From positions 1 to 64,000 of the forward strand of contig NC_015672.1 in the NCBI RefSeq assembly GCF_000218625.1: 64,000 nucleotides of DNA, read 5' to 3'. The notes under the pieces are model-generated. The model did no database searches and was not told where the DNA came from. It saw only the letters and a list, made by a program, of their open reading frames with translations. The DNA comes from Flexistipes sinusarabici DSM 4947. Lineage in GTDB: Bacteria; Chrysiogenota; Deferribacteres; Deferribacterales; Flexistipitaceae. Position 1 is the first letter of the stretch, and each line of letters starts with the position of its first letter. The position numbers and the translations under genes are program-made. Shown here in pieces: positions 39,018 through 46,704 of this stretch.

Positions 39018-39348
39018 CTGACGTCACCCCATTTTTCGCAGTGCAAATATTTTTCAATGTAATTTGCACGCATTTCGCAGCCGAAACTCGAAACTACTGC
39101 CGCTAATCGTCTACTAGCACCAGCCGTAAGGCTGGTAAATATGTGGAACACATCCCCCTCCTCTCATAATTGTTTTTATTTGCAGATATTTATCCACTTT
39201 ACTTTCCAACACAGGGTGTGACCGCTAACCGGCAGTACGTTTCTCAGACATCGGCTGCTTCATTTGTGCAAATTACATTGAAATCAGAGTCATGTTAGCT
39301 AAGTATATGTAAAACAAAACTTTTATATGATTTTTGGGGTGATGCCAG
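39018..39348 (+). mobile_element. Foldback MITE, copy 2, carrying the 40-bp hairpin repeat
   Basis: Ends CTGACGTCACCCC and GGGGTGATGCCAG form inverted repeats. It is flanked by a perfect 9-bp direct repeat GTTGTTGAG (39009-39017, 39349-39357), which proves insertion as a unit. Apart from the 40-bp repeat at 39114-39153, the sequence matches copy 1 closely along its full length, including the internal inverted arms. Confidence 0.9.
39114..39153 (+). repeat. REP-like 40-bp hairpin repeat inside MITE copy 2
   Basis: The unit starts CTAGCACCAGCC, loop GTAA, GGCTGGT, and ends AAATATGTGGAACACAT. The matching position in MITE copy 1 (after CGTCTA at about 27911-27916) continues without it, giving a direct occupied-versus-empty comparison. 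Confidence 0.9.
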
Positions 39349-39445
39349 GTTGTTGAGCTGTTGCCAATTTTGTGAGAATTGCATATTATTGCTGAATGAT
39401 ATATTAATCAACAAATAAATGAGAGATGATGGGGTTTACTAAAAG

Positions 39446-40006
39446 ATGTATACGGTGATAAAAGAAGGCTATGGGGAATACGAGGTAAAAAAGTCAAAGT
39501 TTATATCATACGTTGTTCCTTATGAAAATTTTGAAGGTAAACTCGAGCATCTGAAAACGGAGCATCCCAAGGCAAGGCATATTGTCTGGGCGTACAGGCA
39601 TCTGCAGGAAGATCAGCAGATAGATGAAAACTGTACGGATGACGGAGAGCCGAAAAATACTTCCGGCAAACCCACCCTGAATATTTTATACCATAATGAC
39701 ATAATAAATACGGCTGTTTTTACCGTCCGATATTTCGGTGGTATACTTCTGGGAACCGGAGGGCTTGTAAAAGCGTACACCGAGAGTGCAAACCGGGCAC
39801 TTAACGATGCAACGGTAATTGATACTGCAAAACTCTATAAAAAACCTGTAAAAATAGGATACGATAAAATCAACCATCTGGAATATCTCGCCGGCATATA
39901 TTATCTGAAGATTGTGAAAAGGGAATTTTTAGGCACCTATGTTATTTTTACGCTGCAGGGACAAAAAGAGGTGATAGATCGTCTTGAAATGGAAGTGGGG
40001 AAGTAA
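39446..40006 (+). CDS. YigZ/IMPACT family protein
   Basis: This 186-residue protein matches the UPF0029/YigZ family: KSKFISYVVPYE, ARHIVWAYRH, DDGEPKNTSGKPTL and VRYFGGILLGTGGLVKAYTESANRAL. The biochemical role in bacteria is uncertain; the eukaryotic relative IMPACT regulates translation control. It stands alone, 90 bases downstream of a MITE copy. Confidence 0.9.
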   Translation: MYTVIKEGYGEYEVKKSKFISYVVPYENFEGKLEHLKTEHPKARHIVWAYRHLQEDQQIDENCTDDGEPKNTSGKPTLNILYHNDIINTAVFTVRYFGGILLGTGGLVKAYTESANRALNDATVIDTAKLYKKPVKIGYDKINHLEYLAGIYYLKIVKREFLGTYVIFTLQGQKEVIDRLEMEVGK

Positions 40007-40078
40007 TAATTTGTTAAGCGGTTATTTTGTTGTATTGGTTAAGTAACTACACGACAATGAACGTTGAACCTCGAACCA

Positions 40079-40975
40079 TCAACGGTGGCCTCCGCCACCG
40101 CCGTTACCACCCGAACCGGAACCTTCACCGTGACCTCCCATACCCCCGCCGTCACTCATTCCGCCGGTGCCTTGCTGTCCGGAGCCTGACATACCGCCTC
40201 TACTGTCGTTCATTCCATCGGCATGCCCCACTGCGGAAGCGCCTCTGTAACCGGCACCTATACTTTTGGACACATTTTCTGTAAATCTGCCGGCATGGGT
40301 GCTTGAAAAATTTTCTCTGAAACTTTGTCTCATCTGACTCATTTCCTGGTGGGTAAAATTATGCTGCATTGCCTGATTCAAAACTCCATTGATTTGTGAT
40401 GACTGCACTCCCAGTCTGCTCATGGTTTTGGCTGTTTCCGTAACCTCTTTTGCCATTTGAGATATGTTGCGGTTTTGCTGCATATTTTGATTAAGCATAC
40501 TGCCGACTGCCTGGATATCATCTTTTTTCATACCGGCTGCCATAGCTTCTTTCACATTTTCTTCAATCTGCTGCCTTACAGACTTCTTTGATGCAAACTG
40601 AGCTGCAAATTTTGATGCGAACTCCTGCCTTTGAGCCATTTGGTTCAAAGCATGGGTAATCATCTGCCCTCTAACATTTTTTGCTATACCCTCATTTACT
40701 TTATCTGTTAAATCACTGACTGGATATCCACGCTGTTGGTACTCTTCCACCTTGTTAAGGAAATTGCTGACGGTACTTTTGCTGTATCCGTGCTGGTACA
40801 TATTCTGTAATGTTTCAGCAACTTCCCTTGACTCAGCTGCGGCTTGACGCACCTGATTCTGTAGTTCGGCGGGAGTATTGCTTATCAGCTCATCCATCTT
40901 CACTTCCGCGGCAGAGACAAATGTATTCAATACTATGCTCAGTAGAAAAGCAGCTGTTATTGTTATTTTGTTCAT
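40079..40975 (-). CDS. Secreted Gly/Met-rich protein, function unknown (predicted ECF target)
   Basis: The 298-residue protein has a signal peptide (about 1-22, cleavage after VSA). The middle (about 25-220) is mostly helical and rich in Gln, Met and Ala, with recurring short helices (NQMAQRQ, MLNQNMQQN, VLNQAMQHN). The last 70 residues are Gly/Ser/Met-rich low complexity ending GGNGGGGGHR. I do not recognise a family. AGGAGG precedes the start. An ECF-type promoter motif lies just upstream, at the end of the lipoprotein gene before it, so it can be transcribed with or apart from the sigma operon. Confidence 0.75.
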   Translation of the reverse strand: MNKITITAAFLLSIVLNTFVSAAEVKMDELISNTPAELQNQVRQAAAESREVAETLQNMYQHGYSKSTVSNFLNKVEEYQQRGYPVSDLTDKVNEGIAKNVRGQMITHALNQMAQRQEFASKFAAQFASKKSVRQQIEENVKEAMAAGMKKDDIQAVGSMLNQNMQQNRNISQMAKEVTETAKTMSRLGVQSSQINGVLNQAMQHNFTHQEMSQMRQSFRENFSSTHAGRFTENVSKSIGAGYRGASAVGHADGMNDSRGGMSGSGQQGTGGMSDGGGMGGHGEGSGSGGNGGGGGHR

Positions 40976-41006
40976 TTTGCTTCCTCCTATAACCTTTTAA
41001 ATGTAA

Positions 41007-41032
41007 AACGGATCAACGGTGCTTTGGTTACA
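41007..41032 (-). promoter_or_regulatory. ECF-type promoter motif upstream of the Gly/Met-rich gene
   Basis: On the minus strand: TGTAAC (41032-41027), 16 bases, CGTT (41010-41007), about 32 bases before the start codon. It has the same hexamer, spacing and -10 core as the two motifs near 42610-42676. Confidence 0.65.
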
Positions 41033-41362
41033 TTAAAATTCCAGAATACATAATTTACCGCCAAATTCGTCTTTAATTTTCATCATGCATTCAGGAAGAT
41101 ATACCTTCTCGTTCACTTTATAAAAAAACTTTATTTCTTCCACATTTGCCGGTTTATCTAAGGTATATATCCAGTACCCATCACTCTTTTTGAAATGACT
41201 GCCGGCATAATTGTTTATGTCCGAATAGAAAATGACTTTATCTGCACCATTTCCATTGTAATAAAACGAAAGGGAGTCTTCCGACTGCTTGACATAATGC
41301 CTTGAGCATGCTGTTACTGCTAAAAAAAGTATAATAATTGTGCCAACTTTAAATTTTATCAT
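41033..41362 (-). CDS. Small lipoprotein in the ECF sigma operon
   Basis: The 109-residue protein has a lipobox (AVTAC, Cys near 19), so it is probably membrane-anchored in the periplasm. The mature part, with FYYNGNGADKVIFYSDI, YWIYTLD and EIKFFYKVNEKVYLPE, has the strand pattern of a small beta-sandwich. It resembles in outline the CBM48-like domain of the gene upstream. I recognise no named family. The ATG overlaps the anti-sigma-like gene stop. Confidence 0.75.
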   Translation of the reverse strand: MIKFKVGTIIILFLAVTACSRHYVKQSEDSLSFYYNGNGADKVIFYSDINNYAGSHFKKSDGYWIYTLDKPANVEEIKFFYKVNEKVYLPECMMKIKDEFGGKLCILEF

Positions 41363-41928
41363 GCATTAACCTTCAATATACTGTTTTTGTTGCCGAATCC
41401 GTCTTCTACTTTATATATTGAAGTAGGATCAGCAACAACTTTTTTGTCGTTGATCAGATAAAAATATTTGTATTCACCGGGCTTGAGTTTTACTTCAGCT
41501 TCCCAGTATCCGCTCTGACTTACTTTATTTAATTTTAACGGCTTCCAGTCGGTAAATTCCCCGGATATCTCCACTTTTTCAGCTTCCGGCTTGTATATTA
41601 CAAATCTGTAACTCACAAATTTCTCTGCTTTTTGAGTAGCCGGTTGATTACTGAAAATACTCAAGGCAAAAATAATGATTATAGAAGCGGCAAGCAGTTG
41701 TGTGAAGCGTGTGAGATTTTTATAAGACAGTGTCTTTTTTGCTTTCGGAATATTCAGACGGGGTGTTTCAATTTCCGAAACCTTGTTTTTCATTACCATC
41801 TCAAAATCAAGCGAGGATATTGTTTCTTCGTAAAACTCTTCCTCATTGTGCACATTTTCCACAAACAGTTTTTTCTCTCTTAAATCAAGCTCATTGTCTA
41901 TAAATTGGGAAATTAAAAACTCCTTCAT
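41359..41928 (-). CDS. Anti-sigma-factor-like membrane protein with C-terminal CBM48-like (isoamylase early set) domain
   Basis: The 189-residue protein has a cytoplasmic acidic N-terminus (1-70, ISQFIDNELDLREKK as in zinc-less anti-sigma domains), one membrane segment (about 76-93) and an outside domain. The outside domain (about 105-187) has the AMPK-beta/CBM48 pattern: VEISGEFTDWKPLKLNKV, GYWEAEVKLKPGEYKYFYLIND and a final VADPTS. Position right after an ECF sigma gene and the topology suggest an anti-sigma factor. The outer beta-sandwich is then a sensor or binding module. No glycan ligand can be claimed from sequence. Confidence 0.8.
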   Translation of the reverse strand: MKEFLISQFIDNELDLREKKLFVENVHNEEEFYEETISSLDFEMVMKNKVSEIETPRLNIPKAKKTLSYKNLTRFTQLLAASIIIIFALSIFSNQPATQKAEKFVSYRFVIYKPEAEKVEISGEFTDWKPLKLNKVSQSGYWEAEVKLKPGEYKYFYLINDKKVVADPTSIYKVEDGFGNKNSILKVNA

Positions 41929-41930
41929 AA

Positions 41931-42392
41931 CTAAACCTCCTGGAAGTGTTTTTTCAGAGTTTTCCTGGCTCTGTGTATTATAACCTTTATATTAGCTTCG
42001 GAATGCCCGGTTATTTCGGCGATTTCCCTGTATTTCATATCATTAATGATTTTAAGGGTGAAAATATGCCTCGTTTCATCGTCCAGCTTTGCAAGCATCT
42101 TTTCAAGGACATCTTCCTCTTTGGGCGATGATACGTTATTGTGTTCATCCTTAAAGGAGGACAAAAAGTCCTGCTCCACATATATCTCTTTTTTTTTGCG
42201 TTTTGTATCCAGAAAAGCGTTTCTGCCTATTTTGTATAACAGTCCTTTGTTTGGGTTATCCTGGTATTTTTGATATATTCTGAAGTAACTTTCCTGGAAT
42301 ATGTCACTGGCTGTTTCATAGTCACTGCAGAGATAATACAGATATTTGAAAAAACCGTCTTTGGTTTCCGAGTAAAATTTATCAAAAGTCAT
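41931..42392 (-). CDS. RNA polymerase sigma factor, ECF subfamily
   Basis: This 153-residue protein has sigma region 2 (YLCSDYETASDIFQESYFRIYQKY split around DxFQES, about 17-40) and region 4 (MKYREIAEITGHSEANIKVIIHRARKTLK, about 118-146), with no region 1 or 3, as in ECF factors. The next gene, 2 bases downstream, is a membrane anti-sigma-like protein. A TGTAAC-N16-CGTC motif upstream on this strand suggests autoregulation with a leader of roughly 215 bases. Confidence 0.92.
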   Translation of the reverse strand: MTFDKFYSETKDGFFKYLYYLCSDYETASDIFQESYFRIYQKYQDNPNKGLLYKIGRNAFLDTKRKKKEIYVEQDFLSSFKDEHNNVSSPKEEDVLEKMLAKLDDETRHIFTLKIINDMKYREIAEITGHSEANIKVIIHRARKTLKKHFQEV

Positions 42393-42496
42393 ATATTCTC
42401 GCTCATTGTTTTAATATAGCCGTATATTTTAATTTACCAATAAAATTTCTGTATCTCTCTTTGAGACATTTGAATAATGTATTCTTATAAATTTTA

Positions 42497-42581
42497 CCAC
42501 CCCTTAATCCCCTCCTAACTCTTTGATAGGAGGGGAGATAAAGCTCATCCCCTAAGTTAGGGGAGGTTGGATGAGGTATTA
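42497..42581. repeat. Palindromic CCCCT-type repeat in the sigma operon leader
   Basis: Two hairpins occur back to back: CCCCTCCTA / TAGGAGGGG with a 9-base loop (42510-42536 region), and CCCCTAA-G-TTAGGGG within CTCATCC / GGATGAG arms (42545-42576 region). It resembles intergenic palindromes of the same wording seen in many unrelated genomes. It lies in the predicted untranslated leader of the ECF operon. Confidence 0.65.
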
Positions 42582-42609
42582 AGCTCCCCATCTTTGTATT
42601 CAGGTATAA

Positions 42610-42635
42610 GACGTGTGAGCAATAAAAAAGTTACA
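42610..42635 (-). promoter_or_regulatory. ECF-type promoter motif for the sigma factor operon
   Basis: On the minus strand: TGTAAC (42635-42630), 16 bases, CGTC (42613-42610). It points toward the sigma gene and lies back to back with the motif at 42651. Confidence 0.6.
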
Positions 42636-42650
42636 TTCTGATAAAAAATT

Positions 42651-42676
42651 TGTAACGTTTCTGTTTTTCTTTCGTT
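42651..42676 (+). promoter_or_regulatory. ECF-type promoter motif for the divergent lipoprotein
   Basis: TGTAAC (42651-42656), 16 bases, CGTT (42673-42676), 31 bases upstream of the lipoprotein start at 42707. Its hexamer and spacing match the other two motifs. Confidence 0.65.
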
Positions 42677-42706
42677 CAGTACACAAGAAAAAACAAGGAG
42701 GCAGTA

Positions 42707-43462
42707 ATGAAATATTTTAAACAACTTATTTTAGGGATTGCAACAGTTCTGTTATTGTTTACGCTTTCTGCATGTGGCAGCAGTTCTTCAGACAGCACGG
42801 GGGCAACTGCGGATTCATCTTTATCCGGTGTGGTAGTGGACGGATATCTGGATGGCGCTAAAGTATTCCTCGACTGTAATAACAATCTTGAACAAGATTA
42901 CAATGAAGTTACTGTGGATTGGACAGATGAAAACGGCAATTATTCTTTAAGTTTACCTGACAATGCATCCCAATGTGCAGTTGTGGCACTGGGGATTGCT
43001 AATCAAACTTATGAGCATTTTGACAACGGTACTTCAGAGATGCTTAGAAATAATCTGACAATGGTATCTATGGACAACGATTCATACAGGGTAATCTCAC
43101 CTTTTACATCGCTTCACTGGTACTATATGAATAATGACAATATGACCTTTGAAGAGGCGAGAAACCGGGTAATGCAGGAGCTTGGCCTTCCTTCCGGCAA
43201 TGCAGTCTTTGAGGATTTTGTGGCCAGAGCAAGAAATAATTCATCATACAGGAATATGGTGCAGACGTCTCTTAGAATGGGTAAATATATGGGATATTAT
43301 TGCAGTCAGGACAATTCCACGGACAATATGACTGTAAAAATGAGAAATGCTTTCAGATATATGCATCAGAATATAGGGATGGACAATTTCACAGATAGTG
43401 ATATCCAGCCAGGCGGAATGGATGAGCGTTTTCCCGTGAGAATGGGAAATATGCAACAATAA
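42707..43462 (+). CDS. Secreted lipoprotein, function unknown (predicted ECF target)
   Basis: The 251-residue protein has a clear lipoprotein signal (lipobox LSAC, Cys near 23) and a Ser-rich spacer. Residues 38-85 (SGVVVDGYLDGAKVFLDCNN through ENGNYSLSLP) look like a carboxypeptidase-regulatory/SdrD-type beta domain. The rest is helical, Asn- and Met-rich, ending MRMGNMQQ-like; I recognise no family there. AAGGAGG lies 7 bases before the ATG. It has its own ECF-type promoter motif and a strong terminator. Confidence 0.82.
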   Translation: MKYFKQLILGIATVLLLFTLSACGSSSSDSTGATADSSLSGVVVDGYLDGAKVFLDCNNNLEQDYNEVTVDWTDENGNYSLSLPDNASQCAVVALGIANQTYEHFDNGTSEMLRNNLTMVSMDNDSYRVISPFTSLHWYYMNNDNMTFEEARNRVMQELGLPSGNAVFEDFVARARNNSSYRNMVQTSLRMGKYMGYYCSQDNSTDNMTVKMRNAFRYMHQNIGMDNFTDSDIQPGGMDERFPVRMGNMQQ

Positions 43463-43468
43463 CTTAAG

Positions 43469-43492
43469 GCGGAGGTTTTCCTCCGCTTTTTT
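43469..43492 (+). terminator. Rho-independent terminator after the lipoprotein gene
   Basis: The stem GCGGAGG-TTTT-CCTCCGC is followed by seven T. Its T-run reaches the 3' end of the convergent EamA gene. Confidence 0.9.
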
Positions 43493-44369
43493 ATTGGAGA
43501 ATATCCGGCTTGGATTTTCTGCGTTTTAGTTCGGTATAAGAGTGAACAAAAAGTGTAAGAAGTATTATTGCGCCACCGATGAAAGTAGCTTCCGGCGGTT
43601 TCTCACCAATTGCAAGCCAAACCCAGACAGGTCCAAGCACAGATTCTATCAGTTGGAACATGCTGGCTTCCGGTGAAGTAATATATCTTGTGGCGCTTGC
43701 CATAAAAATCATTGCCATGGGCATTTGAAAAAGCCCCATAATTCCAAGCACAACATAAGAATTAACACCCATATCAAAAGGTGCGGCCAGCGGCAGAAAA
43801 GCAAATCCCAGCATGAAGCCGCTGATACAGACAATCGGAGTTCTTTTCAATTCCGGATTTTTCCTCAGAAATGTGAGATTAAGACCCATGGAAGCGGCTG
43901 TGATGACAGCTATGATATCCCCCTTTAAATTTAAACTTCCCAGAGAATCCTGAAAAATTATTATAACGCCTATAAGTGAGATTATCATGGCAATCCACGT
44001 TTTACTTTTAACCGGTTCTCCCAGAAAGATTCTTGTGAAAAGCGCAGCGAAAAGCGGAGCCATACTGAGAATAACAACAGTATTGGCGACAGTTGTATTT
44101 TCAACAGACAGAACAAACCCGGCACCGCTGACAACAAAAATTGCTGAAGACAGAAGAGTTTTGAACCAGTTGCTTCTGAAATCCAGAAGTCTGTTAAAAC
44201 CATCTCTGAAAATGAGAAAAGCAGTGAGTGAAATCCCCATAAAGATTCCCCGCCAGAATATAATATTCCAAACATTTGTGTAGGCTATTCTGACAAGAAG
44301 GGCATCAAAGCTTATTATAAAAACACCGGTGGCCGCCAGTATTATTCCCTTGGCCTTGAGATTGTCCAT
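43491..44369 (-). CDS. EamA/DMT family transporter
   Basis: This 292-residue protein has about ten membrane segments in two EamA halves (ILAATGVFIISFDALLVRIAY at the start; KGDIIAVITAASMGLNLTFLRK opening the second half). Members export metabolites or amino acids; the substrate cannot be read from sequence. It ends in a short Lys/Arg-rich tail. It converges on the lipoprotein gene and is divergent from the V-ATPase operon. Confidence 0.88.
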   Translation of the reverse strand: MDNLKAKGIILAATGVFIISFDALLVRIAYTNVWNIIFWRGIFMGISLTAFLIFRDGFNRLLDFRSNWFKTLLSSAIFVVSGAGFVLSVENTTVANTVVILSMAPLFAALFTRIFLGEPVKSKTWIAMIISLIGVIIIFQDSLGSLNLKGDIIAVITAASMGLNLTFLRKNPELKRTPIVCISGFMLGFAFLPLAAPFDMGVNSYVVLGIMGLFQMPMAMIFMASATRYITSPEASMFQLIESVLGPVWVWLAIGEKPPEATFIGGAIILLTLFVHSYTELKRRKSKPDILQ

Positions 44370-44477
44370 TTAACTTTTTATCCTCAAAAATATAAATACA
44401 AAACCGCTTTTATCCCGAAATTTCCGGAAATACAACAGAAAAGAAAATTGAACAGATTATTAATAATTCATTTCATT

Positions 44478-44505
44478 TTGAAAATGGTTTTGTGAATGGT
44501 ATAAT
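44478..44505 (+). promoter_or_regulatory. V/A-ATPase operon promoter (probable leaderless transcript)
   Basis: TTGAAA (44478-44483), 16 bases, TATAAT (44500-44505). The first ATG is at 44511, only 5 bases after the -10 box, and no ribosome site precedes it, so the mRNA would begin at or next to the start codon. Confidence 0.65.
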
Positions 44506-44510
44506 TTAAT

Positions 44511-44822
44511 ATGGATAATGATAATCTTAAAGAAGTTTTAGATGTGGAGCATGAGGTAACGGAAAAAATCAATGAAGAGCAGAAGAAATTTGATTCTGAA
44601 TTGAAACAGTACAAAAATGAGCTTGAAGAGAAGATAGCTTCTTTGCAGGAAAATTTAAAGCAGGATTTAGAAATTTTCAGAGAAGAGTGCAAAAAAGATT
44701 TTGAGTACAAATTTAAAGAAGATTTGCAAAACCTTAAAGAGCGTAACGAAAGAATTAAAAATCAGGAATTTTCTTTTTTACAAACGATTATAGAACCCTA
44801 CATAAAAGAAATACTGGATTGA
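44511..44822 (+). CDS. V/A-type ATPase subunit G/H-like coiled-coil protein
   Basis: The 103-residue, highly charged protein is predicted almost wholly coiled coil (Lys/Glu heptads at about 5-90). It fits the peripheral-stalk subunit G/H that pairs with subunit E. It is the first gene of the ATPase operon, 4 bases before subunit I. The call rests on size, coiled-coil character and position, because these subunits have little conserved sequence. Confidence 0.8.
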   Translation: MDNDNLKEVLDVEHEVTEKINEEQKKFDSELKQYKNELEEKIASLQENLKQDLEIFREECKKDFEYKFKEDLQNLKERNERIKNQEFSFLQTIIEPYIKEILD

Positions 44823-44826
44823 TTTT

Positions 44827-46688
44827 ATGATAATTAAAATGTCAAAGGTCCGCATCGTAGGACCCAAAGAATGCTCTGACAATGTGCTCAATGTTATTCA
44901 GCAGCTTGAATGCATGCAGATTGAGCGTTTCGAGGAAGAGATTGAGAGCCCGGAAAAAAGGTATCATGTTACCGAAAAAGAAATAACCGAGAAAGTATAT
45001 CTTGAAGAATTCAAACAAAAAATTAACGAACTGTTCTCCTATCTGCCTGAAGTTGAAGTCCGCAAGAGCTACATAAATCCTGTAAATGTTTTGGATTTTT
45101 TAAAAAACCTTGTGGATAAGCATAAAGAGTATTCCAGAACTATTAATGAGGAAATCAATAATTTAAATCAGAACCTCAGTTCTCTGGAGAAGCACAGAAG
45201 TTTTTTAACGGCTTTTGAAGACATTGCCACCAAAGATTACCGCCTTCTCAGTTCTGATGCAGTGGGACTGATTTTAAAAGATAAAAAATATCTGGAAAAT
45301 CTTAATTTGATAGTGGAGGAAATCACAGATAACGCCTACGAGGTTTTCTCAAGGATACTGGATGATAAATCCATTGCCGTTATTTATGTTTTTGATGAGA
45401 GGTTTGCTGAGCCTGTAAGGAAAAAGCTCAGTATGGAAAATGTGAAGGAGTATCAGTTCCCCGAAGAGCTTGAGTCCAAATCCTTTTTCCAAAAACTTTC
45501 ATACATTTCTGACAAAATTAAAAATATGGAAAACGAAATTTTGAGAAAGGAAGATGAACTGCATAATTTTGCTGTAAGATGGCTTCCCGTTTACCAGAGT
45601 GTTCTGAATTGGATTAATGCACGTTTAAACCTTATAAGTGCGAAAAATATTATATATGAGACCAAATACTGCTTTGTTATTTTCGGTTGGCTGCCTTCAA
45701 AGGATCTGGAAAAACTGAAAAGTGCTATAGCAGATTACTGCCTTGAGGAGATTGATATTAAAGAACTGGAAATCACTCAGGCTGACCTGAACAGAATTCC
45801 TGTAATGCTGCATAACTCAACTTACTTTAAGCCTTTCTCTTTTTTACACGTTTTCTGCCGCTTCCTTCTTATACCTCATTCGATCCTACTATTTTTATCG
45901 GTATATTTCTTCCCGTTTTTTTTGGAATGATTTTGGGTGACATGGGATATGGTATTATTATCCTTATTATATCACTTGCAATGATTTTTTTGAGCAAGCC
46001 TGACACAACTGTTTCCGATGCAGGCAAAGTTTTTTCCGTATGTGCTGTCTATACAATAATTTTCGGGTTTTTGTACGGGGAATTCTTCGGTTCCTTCGGC
46101 AGACATACCTTCGGATTGGAGCCGATTCTTGTGGACAGAGAAGAGGAGATTCTCACAACCGCTTATCTGGCAGTATCCATCGGTGTATTTCACGTACTTT
46201 TGGGACTTGTTTTAAACGGTATATCTTCGATAAGGTCAAAAAATCTGAAAAGTTTTATCACGAGCCTTGCCATGACAGTACTTATTGCTGCCAGTGTTGT
46301 GCTGTTAGTCGTTCTTTTTAAATGGGAGAAGGGGCTGCTCAGCATGAGTTTGATATGGATAATTGTGGGACTGACAGTTGTTCTGGTAATACTGGGCGGA
46401 CTTATTGCTCCTCTGGAAATTTTGAAGAGTATGGGGAATATCATTTCTTATGTCCGTATAATGGCAATCGGACTGGCTTCGGTAATGCTCGCACATGTGG
46501 CAAATATGCTTTCGGGAAAAGCCGGGAATATTTTTCTGGGGATTTTTATAGCTGTACTGCTGCACCTTTTAAATCTTCTTCTTGGGGTGTTTTCCCCAAC
46601 CATACATTCATTGAGGCTCAATTATGTAGAGTTTTTCAGTAAATTTCTGGAGTCGGAAGGAAAAGGTTTCAAACCATTAAAAAAATAA
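44827..46688 (+). CDS. ntpI: V/A-type ATPase subunit I (membrane stator), coding sequence with a -1 shift
   Basis: Subunit I forms the stator half-channels for ion flow. Codons 1-339 encode the soluble arm (coiled coils, FVIFGWLPSKDLEKL) up to LKPFSF-like FKPFSF. The reading then leaves frame and stops at 45930. In the -1 frame the expected sequence continues as FTRFLPLPSYTSFDPTIF, FFGMILGDMGYG and six or seven membrane segments to 46688. The shift lies at a T TTT TTA heptamer (45840-45846). A -1 shift there yields a normal product of about 620 residues. It is either programmed frameshifting, a recent 1-base loss or a sequencing error. Confidence 0.85.
45840..45846 (+). other. Candidate -1 ribosomal frameshift site in subunit I
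   Basis: TTTTTTA sits in the phase required for X-XXY-YYZ slippage: zero-frame codons TTT at 45841 and TTA at 45844. Re-reading one base back gives Phe-Phe-Thr-Arg, exactly rejoining the conserved sequence. I see no obvious strong downstream stem. Confidence 0.55.
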
Positions 46689-46704
46689 TAAAGGGAGGCT
46701 TGTT

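Noticed and set aside
40027-40284. Arg-rich plus-strand frame opposite the Gly-rich tail
   Set aside because: It is the complement of glycine codons; it has no ribosome site and no family resemblance.
45927-46688. Separate small membrane ATPase subunit starting at the ATG at 45927
   Set aside because: The frame is open upstream to the slippery site and encodes conserved subunit I sequence there, so it is the second half of one gene rather than an independent one.
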